A stretch of DNA of 64,000 bases from Gautieria morchelliformis (lineage: Eukaryota > Basidiomycota > Agaricomycetes > Gomphales > Gomphaceae): contig WHVA01000369.1 in NCBI GenBank assembly GCA_015179125.1, forward strand, positions 1 to 64,000, given 5' to 3'. Below, one piece after another: positions 1-10,334 of this stretch; positions within the stretch are counted from its first letter, which is position 1; each line of letters starts with the position of its first letter. The translations under genes were made by a program, and so were the position numbers. Under the pieces are notes generated by a model. It was not told the DNA's origin. It saw only the letters and a program-made list of their open reading frames with translations, and searched no databases.

Positions 1-890
1 ACTGAATCCATGAGCAGAGTTGCAGAAGAGGCTTTAGCCATCTTTGTAGATGACATCAGAATAGATGGAAGATAATCCAGGGTATGGAACTGTATTTGGC
101 CCCATGCCTAGGCAATTGACGGATTATATTAGGTGAGCCAGTTGTGTCCTAGTACAACGGAACAGCTAGCATCTAGTGGAGTAATATAAAATGTAACTTC
201 ATGGTTGTCCCCGGTAGCAAAACGGATGGACAGGTCCACAACTGGTGAAATGGCTGTGTTGGATGACCCATCAAAAAGGACGAGCGAAATAGTCAGACTG
301 TTGTGGGTTGGAAGCTTGTGCTTGAGAACAAAGTCGGAATCAATGAAACAATGAGTTGAACCAGAGTCGATCAATGCAGTAAAAGGAGGTGCGGGAATTG
401 TGTCAGAGGTTAGTGAATCGAGAGGGAGTTGGAGGATGAAAAAGCGGACACGTTGAGTCAAACATTGTTAGTCGCACAAATGGGGTCAACACAGCCCTCA
501 GCTCGTGCAGAGGCTGCCACACAAGAGGCAAAGGTTGTTGTCCATGCGATGCTGGCATTCTGCAGGGGTCAGTTTTCCATCCTTCTCAAGTTTGTTGGAA
601 AGGTCAGGAGTGGTCTTCCAGGCGTTAGTGTTAGAACCGGAAGCCTGGCTGTTGTTGCACAGTGTGGGAGTGGAATTCCATGCTGGAGTTGGAGCTGGAA
701 TTGTTGTTGTTATTTCTGGAGTTGTTGTTTCCGGAATTGGTCTTCTTCTTGTCTTTTTCAGACTTCTTGTCAGAAGACTTGTCCTGCTTGCTCTGGGTGG
801 AAGTTTCACAAGTGATCTTTGAATGTCATTCCCAGTAGTGTGCATCGATGGATTAAGTGAAGTTGCGGAGGTTGGTCAGAGTGGCAGGTT
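1..890 (-). mobile_element. Ty3/gypsy fossil fragment: gag C-terminus and aspartic protease
   Basis: Minus-strand remains of a chromovirus-type gypsy element related to element A (1873-8866). The protease part (about 129-461) has the retropepsin signature ALIDSGSTHCFIDSDF and the later LGHNWLT motif. The part at about 498-845 matches the Asn-rich gag C-terminus with a degenerate zinc-knuckle region. Bases 1-70 align with A at about 7141-7212, so the copy continues beyond the left edge. It ends abruptly at the poly-T of the LINE tail at 892. It is a broken fossil with no LTR in view. Confidence 0.85.
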
Positions 891-1872
891 CTTTTTTTTT
901 GCCAGGGAGGGGAAATCTGCTAGCAGACAAACCCCCTTTCGGGAGACGGTGTGGGGGGGCTTTTACCCACTAAAACCCCCCCTCCTCGTCGGTCGGTCGG
1001 GCTCCCTTGTCACTGGCCCAGCTTTCGACGTTCGCCACCCCGCACTGGTAGCCCATAGGGGCTACAGTCAGGTGTTACGATCATGCTGCTCGACCATCTC
1101 TGCCACCTCTGGAACACCTCCACAGCACCTCCAACTCTATTCTGCAACCTCCACATCCCACGACCTCAACCCGTTGTTCTTCAGTACCCCTGGACGACTC
1201 TATTCATCGGCCTCCATACTCAACCCTTAGCACAGCAAGATACCATTTCCAGATTTCTGTGGGTACTGAAGGTTGGACGTCAGAGAACAGAGGTTGGAAG
1301 AGGCGGAAGACAGAGTATCAAGGCAGAGAGGGAGACAGAGGTTGCAAGACTTGCTGTGTTAAGAACAGGAGATAGTGCGAGGGAGTTCATGTATCAAAGT
1401 CGATTATCTGATTGCAGAAACGAAGACATACATGTGGGGTTTTTATACAAAGAGCTGAGACCACAGGTAATAGGGTGGTACTAAGCAAATCCTGGAGGGA
1501 GCAGAAATCGGATAGACATACAGGGCAAGTAACTAATGTGGAACAAGGGGACAACAAGGGGGTGCAGGGTAGAGTAAGAACAATGCCAAAAGAACAAAGG
1601 GTGTGTAAGTATAATGGACATCGGAACTCAACCTCCACCTCCTCCGACCTCCGGAACTCAAATCCGAAATACCTAGGACTATAGTTCATCAGGGGCGCAA
1701 CACATAAGTTGAAGCCACTGTCCTTTCTAGTTCCGATCTCCGGGATTTCCGATACGTAACATCAGGTTTGATGTGGATCTGATCCCAGCGGCTCCTGGCT
1801 ATTAGTATCAATAATCGTGATGATTTTGAAGTAATGTATAATATTTTTGTGTTTTTCTGTTTTCACCTATCT
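891..1872 (-). mobile_element. LINE (Tad1-like) 3' end, interrupted by a solo LTR
   Basis: Read on the minus strand this is the 3' end of a non-LTR retrotransposon. It ends in a poly-A of nine bases (poly-T at 892-900). Just before that is a strong hairpin (about 952-983): a C-run plus TTTTA pairing with TAAAA plus a G-run across a 5-base loop. Its body is split: 901-1072 and 1762-1872 join across a solo LTR flanked by TCAGG. No coding sequence is left. The element is 5'-truncated in this view because element A's LTR begins at 1873. The Tad1 assignment rests on remembered similarity to basidiomycete LINE tails and is tentative; a SINE using such a tail is the alternative. Confidence 0.55.
1073..1761 (-). 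repeat. Solo LTR of the A family, TSD TCAGG
   Basis: A 689-bp segment starting TGTTACGATC and ending GATACGTAACA, flanked by the 5-bp duplication TCAGG (1068-1072 and 1762-1766). Its right end is the reverse complement of the start of the LTR at 1873. Its middle (about 1335-1620) matches that LTR in the opposite orientation, so the copy is internally rearranged. No internal element sequence remains, so this is a solo LTR. It sits inside the LINE tail. Confidence 0.85.
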
Positions 1873-2473
1873 TGTTACATATCGAGATTTCCGCAAGTCA
1901 GAACTGGAAAGGACGATGGCTTCAACTTATATGTTGCACCCCCAATGATCTATCATCCTAAGTATTTCAGAATGCAGGTCGGAAGTCGGAAAGTATCGAA
2001 CTAAACAGAAGTCGGAAATTGAGTTGGAACTGAGTCGGAAGGTGGAAGGTGGAAGGTGGAGAGTCAGAGGTCTTGCAAAACTCACTGTGCTAAGAACAGG
2101 AGATAGAGTGAAGGAAATCACATATCGAAGGCGATTATCTGATTGCAGAATAACAGACATACATGAGAGGCTTTTATACAAAGAGCTGAGACAACATGTA
2201 ATGAGGTAGTACTAAGCAAATTCCGGAGAGAGCGGAAGTCAGATAGACATACGGGGTAATTAACTAATTGGGAACAAGGGGACTACAAGGGTTCAGGGTA
2301 GGGTAAAACAATGGCAAAAGAACAAGGGATCGGAAAACATATCTGACAACGAAACTACAAGGAGGATCGGACATAAGGTCTTGCTGTACTAAGAGGTGGA
2401 ATGTCGGAACTATCGGAGGGTCAGAACGTGAGCGGAACTGAGTGTTGGGAATCGGAACTGCACGGTTGTAACA
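1873..2473 (-). repeat. 3' LTR of element A with adjacent polypurine tract
   Basis: A 601-bp LTR with TGTTAC/GTAACA ends. Bases 2474-2487 read GTATCTCCCCTTTA; on the minus strand this is a purine-rich tract right before the LTR, as expected for the 3' side of a minus-strand element. A solo copy of the same family lies at 23715-24396 and a rearranged one at 1073-1761. The left flank TATCT would be the target duplication, but its partner is lost. Confidence 0.85.
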
Positions 2474-2558
2474 GTATCTCCCCTTTAAGGTTGAGCCCCA
2501 TGAGACCACAAGTCAGATCACGTGACCTGTGAACAACACGTCGGAGTTTGAAAGATAG

Positions 2559-3666
2559 GTGGGAAGAAGAATGCGTCTTGATCCTAAACCATTCACCATG
2601 TCGTCCAATCCTGACTTCTCCAAAATGACCAGCGTGCAAATGAAACAATATTTTGCCAATATGGTCGTGCAAGAAGAACTGGCGGAAAAACGTGAGGCCG
2701 AAAAGGCTGCATGGAAGGAAAAGCAACAACTGGAGGAGGAGTGCAAGGAGAAGGAGTGTAAGGAGAAAGAATGCAAGGAGCAGGAATGGAAGGACCAGGA
2801 ACGCCGCGAGAAGGAGGAGCATCTCCGCGAGGACAAGCGGAAATGCAACGCAGCCAAGAAGGCTGCAGAGGATAAGGCCGCCGCAGAGAAGGCGGAAAGA
2901 CAACGGGTGAGTCGGAAAGTTTCTGCAGAAATTCCATGGCTGCTAACGAAATTCCATCTAGAAAACCGTTGAATATGAATCTGAGACAGACTCGGAATCT
3001 TTGGTGGAAAGTACACCAACTCCCAAGGGCAAAAGGAAAAAGAAGGCGGCCGCCTCTTCACTGAACGTTGTGGAAGGACGGAAAGGAAGGGTGGACGAGT
3101 TCCAGCAGGCGAGGGTGAACAAATTTCAGCGGATGTTGGAACTACGGGAGATAGGTCCAGAGAACCCTGCGACCAAAAAGCGCAAGATGAGGGATGATGA
3201 TGAGGAATAAAAGGCCGCATGCGACCCATGCGAAGCAAAGGGCTCGATTGCATCTGGTCAGACAATCCACAGGAAACATCCTGTGAACAATGTCGGGACA
3301 ATTCCCCCGCTCAGCCCTGTTTTCAACCTTGGCATCCCAGGCCTGCCCATTTCAACTTTCTGTCTCTTTCCACGTTCCACCCTGGCAGAACACCCATCCA
3401 TGACACAGCACCTTTTCTAGGTGACCGGAACATCAGAGGCTGTGGTGTTAAACTGCTTTACCATGGCCTTGTCGCTCCTCGACATTGCGGGATGGATGAG
3501 GACTATGAGGGACCAACAAGGTGAAATCCAGGATATTCTGGCCGAACTGATGGAGATTCAGCAACATCAAGTCCTCTCAGTGCAGAACCAAATGACTGTG
3601 GTGTCCACCATTCTGGAGCAGTTGGTGTGGGAAATGCGATGGCGGAATGACTTGGTCCGGGTGTGA
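2559..3666 (+). CDS. Antisense accessory ORF of element A: coiled-coil protein with cysteine-pair remnants
   Basis: Plus-strand coding sequence inside a minus-strand element, between the chromodomain and the 3' LTR. The first part (2559-2906) is rich in Glu, Lys and Arg with repeated KEKECKE-type heptads, predicted as a coiled coil. GTGAGT at 2907 and a CTAAC...TAG ending at 2961 look like a short spliceosomal intron. Then comes an acidic and basic stretch with KGKRKKK (3001-3210). Around 3218-3320 closely spaced Cys codons (CDPC, CIW, CEQC) resemble the Zn2Cys6 cluster of the B counterpart at 10335-11686. A last segment (3421-3666) is helical and Gln-rich (QQGEIQDILAELMEIQQHQ). Its own function is unknown; the parallel with B is the best evidence that it was a gene. 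This copy looks decayed. Confidence 0.55.
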
Positions 3667-3971
3667 ATGAACACGTGACTGTGGGAAGAAGGGGCTGGGG
3701 CGGAAGCGGGTCCAAGCGCGAGAGCAGAAAGTGTGGCGAAAGGGAGGGAAAGGGTTGAAGGGGACTTGGACAGGATCGAGCAAGAGGAGGCAGAAAAGGC
3801 ATCGGAAACGGAAAAGATGGGTGGAGAGGAGACAATGAGGGAGGATGAGGTGACTTGTAATTAATTTCTTGAAGTGTCAGAAAGTAATGTAGCGGAATAT
3901 TAATTAGATTTGAACTTGATACTCGAACAATGTAAGGGAAAGGAAGTGTCGGAACTGAGGGTTGGCAATGA
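3667..3971. other. Spacer between antisense ORF and pol of element A
   Basis: About 300 bases between the end of the plus-strand antisense ORF and the end of the minus-strand pol. It would hold the convergent 3' ends of both. It is purine-rich in its first half. I see no ORF or motif I can support. Confidence 0.5.
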
Positions 3972-6900
3972 CTAAGGCGCGGAAATAGGGCCAGGCTTGG
4001 TGGGGTATGCCTTGTGGAAATCAGAGATGAGTTCAGAGGCATGGTCAAGTTCCATGGCAGAAATCCAGGAAGTCTCCTCATCGGTGTTTTCATAGCCTGC
4101 CCACTTGACTAGGTACTGGAGTTGGCAGCGGTATCGTTTGTTGAGCTTGGAGTTGAGAATTTCCGAGATTTCATATTCCGGTTCTCCGTCGATGATCACT
4201 GGTGGAGGCGGAGGTTGTTCTCAATTCGGAATTATGTTCGGAACTGCGGGCTCGAGCATGGAGACATGGAATACCGGGTGTACTGTGCGCATATTGTCAG
4301 GAAGTCTGAGAGTGAAAGAATGACTGCCAGCCTTAGCGATGATCTCATAAGGGCCAAGGTATTTTTCAGAGAGCTTCTTCGAGGGCCAAGTGGTGTGGAA
4401 GTTTTCAGCTTTGACAAAGACTTTGTTGCCAATCTCAAATGCTGGTTGCAGAAGACGTTTCCGATCGGCAAAAGTTTGGTATCTCTTTTGGGCAGCGGAA
4501 ATGTTCTCTCGGAGGTGCTGGTGAAGGTCGTTGAGTTCCACAATGAAGTCTTGGGTTCTGGCAGAGGCGAGGTCGTGTTCGGGGTGGATGACGAGATTCA
4601 GGTGGTAGGTAGCCCTTGTTGGTGTAGAAGGGCGAAATTCCACTGGTGGCGGAAGGTGCATTGTTGTAAGCAAATTCTGTGAGCGGAAGAAGGTCGGACC
4701 AGTTGCTGTGTTGGTAGTTGCAATAGACATGGAGGTACTGCTCGAGGGTTTGATTAGTATGTTCCGTTTGGCCGTCACCTTCAGGACTGGAAGTGAAGTG
4801 GAGTTTCATGTCAAGAGCCTTGCCAAGTGTGTGGAAAAAAGAGGACACAAATTCTGATCCATGGTTGGAAGTGACATGGGAGGGGATTCTGTGCTTGGAA
4901 AAGACGTGGTGTACGAAGAGCTGTGCGAGCTGGGCGGAAGTGATGGTGTTGTAAGTCGGAGTAAAGATAGACTGCTTTGTGAGGTGGTCAACAACAACTA
5001 GAATAGTATCATAGCCAGATGACTTAGGAAGTTTCTCGATGAAGTCCATGGATATCGAATTCCAGGGCTGTTCTGGGATTGGAAGTTGCTTCAGAAGGCC
5101 GTAGGGCTTGTGACGTTGAGGCTTGGCACACATGCAAGTGGTGCATGACTTGCAGTAGTCTTGGACCATCATGTGGAGGAGTGGCCAAGTGTAGGTACAT
5201 CAGCTGATGTCGAGGGTCTTGTTTTGGCCTTGGTGTCCTGAGAGCGGATGATCGTGGCTTTGCTGGAGTACTCGAAATTGTGGATCATTGATATCCGGAA
5301 CATAGATTCAGGACTTGTAGCAGAGGAATCCATCGGAATTGAGGGACCATCCAGGACTGGTTGGGTTATCGAGGTGGGTTGTGGAGATGGGGTTGGAACG
5401 AAGTGCGGAACGGATGTCGGAATGGAGAGACTCGGTGTCCATGATGATTGAGGCGTGGAGTAGCGGAAATTGCAATGCTGTGGCATGCATGGACGATGCC
5501 AGCTGCTCAGTCGAGAATACTGGGCAGAAATTGTGTGGATTAACGCTGGCATAGTTGCTACTTCCCTCTTTTGGGTAGATGTCCCAACGTCTAGTGAGCA
5601 CGTTGGGTTTTGCTCTGAGCTTTCCGGGGTGGAAGTGGCTCACCATATTGAACTGTAAGAGATATTCAGACCAGCAGACTTGATGGCGAGTCAAAATCTT
5701 AGTAGTCTCAAAATACTCAAGGTTTTTATGATCCGTGACAATGTCGATGGGATAAGTCGGACCTTCGAGGTAGTGTTGCCAAATCTTGAAGGCTTCAAAG
5801 ATCGCGAGTAGTTCATTATCGTGGATGTTGTAGTTGAGTTCTGGGGCAGAAAAGGTGCGGGAATGAAAAGCGATCAGATGAATTTCTCCGTTGTTGGGGG
5901 AAATGATTGAAAGAATGGCGGCTAGCGCATAGTCAGAAGCGTTGGTTTCGAGCACAAGTTGGGCATCAGGAATCAAGAAACCGAGAATAGGAGCCGTAGT
6001 GAAGGCCACCTTGAGGGCTTCGAATGCTGAACAGCATTCTGGAGTGAAATTCCATGGATCACCCTTCCTGGTGAGATACGTGAGCAGAACAGTAATGTCG
6101 AAAAAGTTATAAATGAAACGTCGGTAAAAGATGGTGAAGCCAAGGAAAGACTGTACATCCTTAACCCATCGGGGTTCCGGCCATTCTTGAATTACCTTGA
6201 CTTTGTCCTCTGCCATGGTGAGACCTGTTGGAGAGAGGATATAGCCTAGGTATTCCACCGTGTTGCGATGCCGTTTGCATTTCTCTGCTTTTGCATAGAG
6301 GTGGTGTTTGCGGAGGTGGCGGAGTACTTCGCGGACATGTTCCCAATGTTCTTCCGGTGTGTCAGAATAGATGAGGATGTCGTCAATGTAGACTAGGATG
6401 CATACATCGAGGAGGTTGGAAAATACATCATTCATAAATCACTGAAAAGCAGCGGGAGCATTGGTTAGACCAAAAGGCATGACAACCCACTCAAAAGCAC
6501 TGTAGCGAGTGCGGAAGGTGGTTTTCCACTCATCACCTTCGCGGATGCGGACAAGTGATAAGTGTGCCGGAGGTCGATTTTGGTGTAGATCTTTGCGCTG
6601 GGGGGAGTGTCGAGGAGGTTGGAAATGCGCAGAAGTGGATATTTATCCTTCTTAGTGAGGGCGTTAAGTCTGTGGAAATCGACGCAGAGGCGGAGAGATC
6701 CATCCTTCTTCTTGACGAAAAGGACCGGAGCGCCGTGCGGAGACAGCAAAGGGTAGATAAATCCCATGTTGAGGTGTTCATCAATGAACTCACGGAGAGT
6801 CTGGAGTTCACTTTGCAAAAGGGAGTAGATCGGTCCAAGGGGCGGAGATTCTCCTTCTTCCAAATCTATCTTCAAATCATAAGGTTGATGTTCAGCAGGT

Positions 6901-7247
6901 TTATCGGATTTGGCCTTGTTGAACACATCCGGGAAGTCATGGTATTCTTCCAGAACTAAGCTCATATTGACCAGAGCAGAAGTCGAGGTGGAACGAGCCT
7001 TGACTGAAGCTGAATTGGAGAGGTGAAGCTGAAAGACAGTCAAATCTTGTTGCCGTTGCAATATGCAGAAAGCGGTGGTGGAAACGAGAGCAATTCGAGG
7101 AGCTTCAAGGGACGGAGTTGCTAACGGGGGACCAGAGTGCAGAACTGAATCTACAAGCGGAATTGCAGAAGAGGCTTGAGCCATCTTTGCGGATGACATC
7201 TGAATAGACAGAAGTTGACCCGGGGTACCGAACTGTATCTGACCCAA
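3972..7247 (-). pseudogene. Element A pol fossil: RT, RNase H, integrase, chromodomain
   Basis: Broken pol of a Ty3/gypsy chromovirus. Reverse transcriptase: PVLFVKKKDGSLRLCVDF near the N-terminus and the active-site core YIDDILIYS (about 6360-6390). RNase H: TNASDYA and DHKNLEYF. Integrase: DFIEKLPKSSGYDTILVVVD with the later HTSSPEGDGQTEHTNQ region. The post-integrase segment has HPVFHVSMLEPA, followed by a chromodomain with EYEISEIL and YLVKWAGYENTDEETSW. The enzymes would copy element RNA and insert the cDNA, with the chromodomain targeting chromatin. This copy is broken and treated as a fossil. Confidence 0.9.
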
Positions 7248-7271
7248 TGCCCAGTTAATCGACGGATTATA

Positions 7272-8866
7272 TCAGGTGAGCCAATTGTGTCCTAGTCCAA
7301 CGGAACAGCTAGCATCTAGCGGAGTAACATAAAATGTAACTTCATGGTTGTCCCCAATAGCAAAATGGATGGATAGGTCCACGACTTGTGAGATTGCCGT
7401 GTTGGATGACCCATCAAAAAGGCGGAGCAGAATTGTCGGAATGTTGTCGGTTGGAAGCTTATGCTTCAAAACAAAGTCGGAATTGAGGAAACAGTGAGTC
7501 AAACCAGAGTCGATCAATGCAGTAAACGGAGGTGTGGAAATGGTGTCAGAGGTGAGCGGAATCAAGAGGGAGTCGGAGGACGAAAGAGTGGATGTGTTGA
7601 GTTTAACCTCTTTAGTCACACGAATGGGGTCAACACAGCCCTCAGCTTGTGCAGAGGCCGGAGGACTGCTGACTATTTTTTTGCATCCATAGTGGGAGTT
7701 GCTTCGGATTTCTTTTCCGTCTTCGCTACGCGGCCCTTGGCCTTTGCAGCGGAAGCGGTAGCTCGGGTGCATTCTGACCTTCTTTGCCGCAGAAGCAGAA
7801 GAGGCAAAGGTTGTTGTCCCTGCGACACTGGTGTTCTGCAGGGATTAGCTTTCCATCCTTCCCAAGTTTGTCGGAAAGGTCGGGAGTGCTTTTCTGGGCG
7901 TTGGTGTTGGAACCAGAGGCCTGGTTGTTGTGAGGTGTGGGAGTGGTGTTCTGGTTGCCGGAGTTGGAGCCGGAACTGTTGTTGTTGTTTCCGGTGTTGT
8001 TATTTCCGGAATTGGTCTTCTTCTTGTCTTTATCAGACTTCTTGTTGGAAGACTTGTCGTGCTTGCTCTGAGCGGAAGTTTCACGAGTGATTTCAGAATG
8101 TCTATCCCAGTAGCGTGCATCGATAGATTGGGCTAGGTTGCGGAGGTCGGTTAGGGTGGCGGGTTTTCTGATGCGGGTGATTTCATCCTTGATCTGGGAT
8201 GGCAGGCCCATGTAGAACTGTTAGTGGAGTGCGGTTCTCCCCATTGGACTCAAGGAGTGAGCTGCTGGAAAGTGACGATGTATTTAACTATCTTATGAAT
8301 GTCTTTCATATGAAGCTTATTGAGTTCATTTTCTTCCATAACCGAATGGTCCGAAGTTGTTGCGGAGTTCAGAAACGATGTTTTGGTAATCTCCGGCCCA
8401 GTCGACAACAGCGTAGGGGTCCATGAGGGTGGGTTCGAAGTAGTCAAGAGCCATGCCCCTAAGGTACGAAAGGGCGTAGTTGACCTTTTGCTCATCATCA
8501 GGAAAGGCGTCGGGACGATCGTGGAAGTTGAGCTGAAGCTGAACTGAAAAAGGCTGAAGCTTCTTAGGGTCAGAACCATTGAACTGATCTGGTTCATGAA
8601 ATTTTGTCTTGGGGTGTGGAGCTTGGGCCGGACGCTGGAGTTGGCTGGCCAGCATGGCAATAGCCTGTGCAAGATCCGGGGCTAGAGTGGGCGGAACTGG
8701 GTTGGCGGGATTTGGAGGTGAAGGCCTGCCGGGGGGAGGTCCTGGTGGTGGTGGTGGTGGAGGTGGGCATTGGAATGATGCTGCTGTCTGTTCGCCGCTG
8801 CTGCTCAATGAGTTTCTGTCGTAGTCAGTATTGTCGTCTGGATTCACGTCGGGAACTTTCCATTTA
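7272..8866 (-). pseudogene. Element A gag and protease fossil
   Basis: Minus-strand gag followed by protease. Gag begins in a Pro-rich segment (about 8750-8800), continues through the PDQFNGSDPKKLQPF motif typical of this chromovirus gag and an Asn/Ser-rich linker, and ends in NNLCLFCFCGKEG in place of a clear CCHC knuckle. The protease has ALIDSGLTHCFLNSDF and LGHNWLT. Upstream it abuts the integrase end of element E1, so the original start is gone. Broken. Confidence 0.85.
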
Positions 8867-9280
8867 TTATCGATCTTGGAGTCAAGGATTTCCGAGACTT
8901 CGAACTCGGGCTCGCCGTCGATGACAACTAGAGGCGGAGGAGGCTGAACTCGGTTTGGGATGGTGTTGGGCGAGGCTGGTTCGAGCATGGATATGTGGAA
9001 TACTGGATGGACTGAATGCATGTGTTCTGGAAGTTGAAAGGTGAAGGAGTGAGTACCCACTCGGGAAATGATCTCGAAAGGACCCAAAAACTTCTCGGCG
9101 AGTTTCTTAGTGGGCCAAGTGGTTCTGAAGTACTGTGCTTTTACAAAGGCGAGGGATCCTACTTGGAAATCAGGGCGGGTTTGCGACGAACATCGGCCGA
9201 GGCTTGGTAGGTCTTTTGAGCCTCGAGGATGGCGTGGCGAAGTTCTTGGTGAAGCTCGTCCAGGTCAACCACGAAGTCTC

Positions 9281-9699
9281 TGTTATTGATATATGAGAAG
9301 GGTTGGCGTCGCTGTGGCGAACGAAGCCGGAATAAGAGAACGCAAACTAATGCAAACACGAGTAAGGGAAGGATAGCCGATCTCACGGCACAGGACAACG
9401 AGAACAAACTGAAACACAAGCAATGAGGACACTGTTAACTCAGAGCTCAACAACCGGACTCCTCATGGGAGCGATGGGCTAAAAACCATTAGATTGTTTG
9501 TAACTAATGATCTACTACTTGTATATGACGGACATAGGGGTGGAAACCAGTAGAACATCATGGAACACCGGAATGGCAATCACCGGTGTTAGCAATGGTG
9601 ACAGGTGACGCAAGTGTAACAAGAAGAATACTACCTACAAGGCTAGGAAAAATAGTAGAAATAGCGGGAAAAATGCCGGACGATCCTCACTTCATAACA
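9281..9699. repeat. Solo LTR, TSD GTCTC
   Basis: A 419-bp segment from TGTTATTGAT to TTCATAACA, flanked by GTCTC (9276-9280 and 9700-9704), inside the E1 integrase sequence. It shares short blocks with the LTRs at 31969 and 42387 (GAGGACACTGTTAACTCA, TGGGCTAAAA, GGAACAT), so it is a diverged relative of that copia-type family. Confidence 0.85.
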
Positions 9700-9734
9700 G
9701 TCTCGAGCTCGTGCTGAGGCGAGGTCGCGCTCAG

Positions 9735-10207
9735 TGTTAAGAATGTAAGTCATACTTAAGATTCAACCTGAGGGCCGAGCTGAGGATAACCGAGGTTCGG
9801 AACAGAGGGCTTGGCTTCAACTTCGTAGGTTGTGCCCACTACAGTGTTCTGCCCTAATTTTGGAAACGGAATTGGAGACGGGTTCGGCTGGAAGCCAAGG
9901 TTTGGAAATGAGGATCAGACAGAGGAGTGGAAGATACAAGGAATCTAAGTTGATATCAGAACTGAGGGATTAGTGTACATGACGGGGGTTTATATACTAA
10001 TTTGCAAGGAACGGAAAGAGGGCATCAATGCCCGTATCGAGCAGGAAGCAGGGTTGACGGACGATCCTCAGAAATGGAACAGGACTATCTAGGAATGGGG
10101 ATCAGGGTGAATGATGAACCGATAGGGAACCCGAGTTAAGCCCGAAGGTTCCCGAGCAAGAACCGAGGCCGAGGCCTCAGGTCCAGACTCGGGAACGGGT
10201 CTTAACA
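9735..10207 (-). repeat. 3' LTR of element B with polypurine tract
   Basis: A 473-bp LTR, TGTTAAGAATG to GGGTCTTAACA. Next to it, 10208-10220 reads GTACCTCCCCTTT, a polypurine tract on the minus strand. The partner LTR is 29038-29502. A TATATA-like box (TTTATATACTAA) lies in the middle of the LTR. Confidence 0.92.
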
Positions 10208-10334
10208 GTACCTCCCCTTTATGGCCGAACCCATGAGGCCATAAGTGAGATTACAGAGATTGCCGGAATGGGGGTATTATGTAAACTTTGTTTCGCGTAT
10301 CTTTTTCTGCTTCTTCCCATCATTTTAAATTCCC

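Larger units (their letters stand above)
1873..8866 (-). mobile_element. Ty3/gypsy chromovirus A (broken; 5' LTR missing)
   Basis: Minus-strand gypsy element. From right to left: gag (about 8866-7773), protease (7772-7272), reverse transcriptase and RNase H (7247-5308), integrase (5172-4221), chromodomain (4199-3972), an antisense ORF (2559-3666), polypurine tract (2474-2487) and 3' LTR (1873-2473). The gene order pro-RT-RNH-IN and the C-terminal chromodomain mark a chromovirus. The coding region is broken in roughly six to eight places. The 5' LTR and leader are missing, because gag runs directly into integrase-end sequence of element E1 near 8866. It is a fossil of moderate age. Confidence 0.9.

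Noticed and set aside
2421-3301. Long minus-strand Ser/Leu-rich frames opposite the antisense ORF of element A
   Set aside because: They are shadows of the Glu/Lys codons on the plus strand and have no motif of their own.
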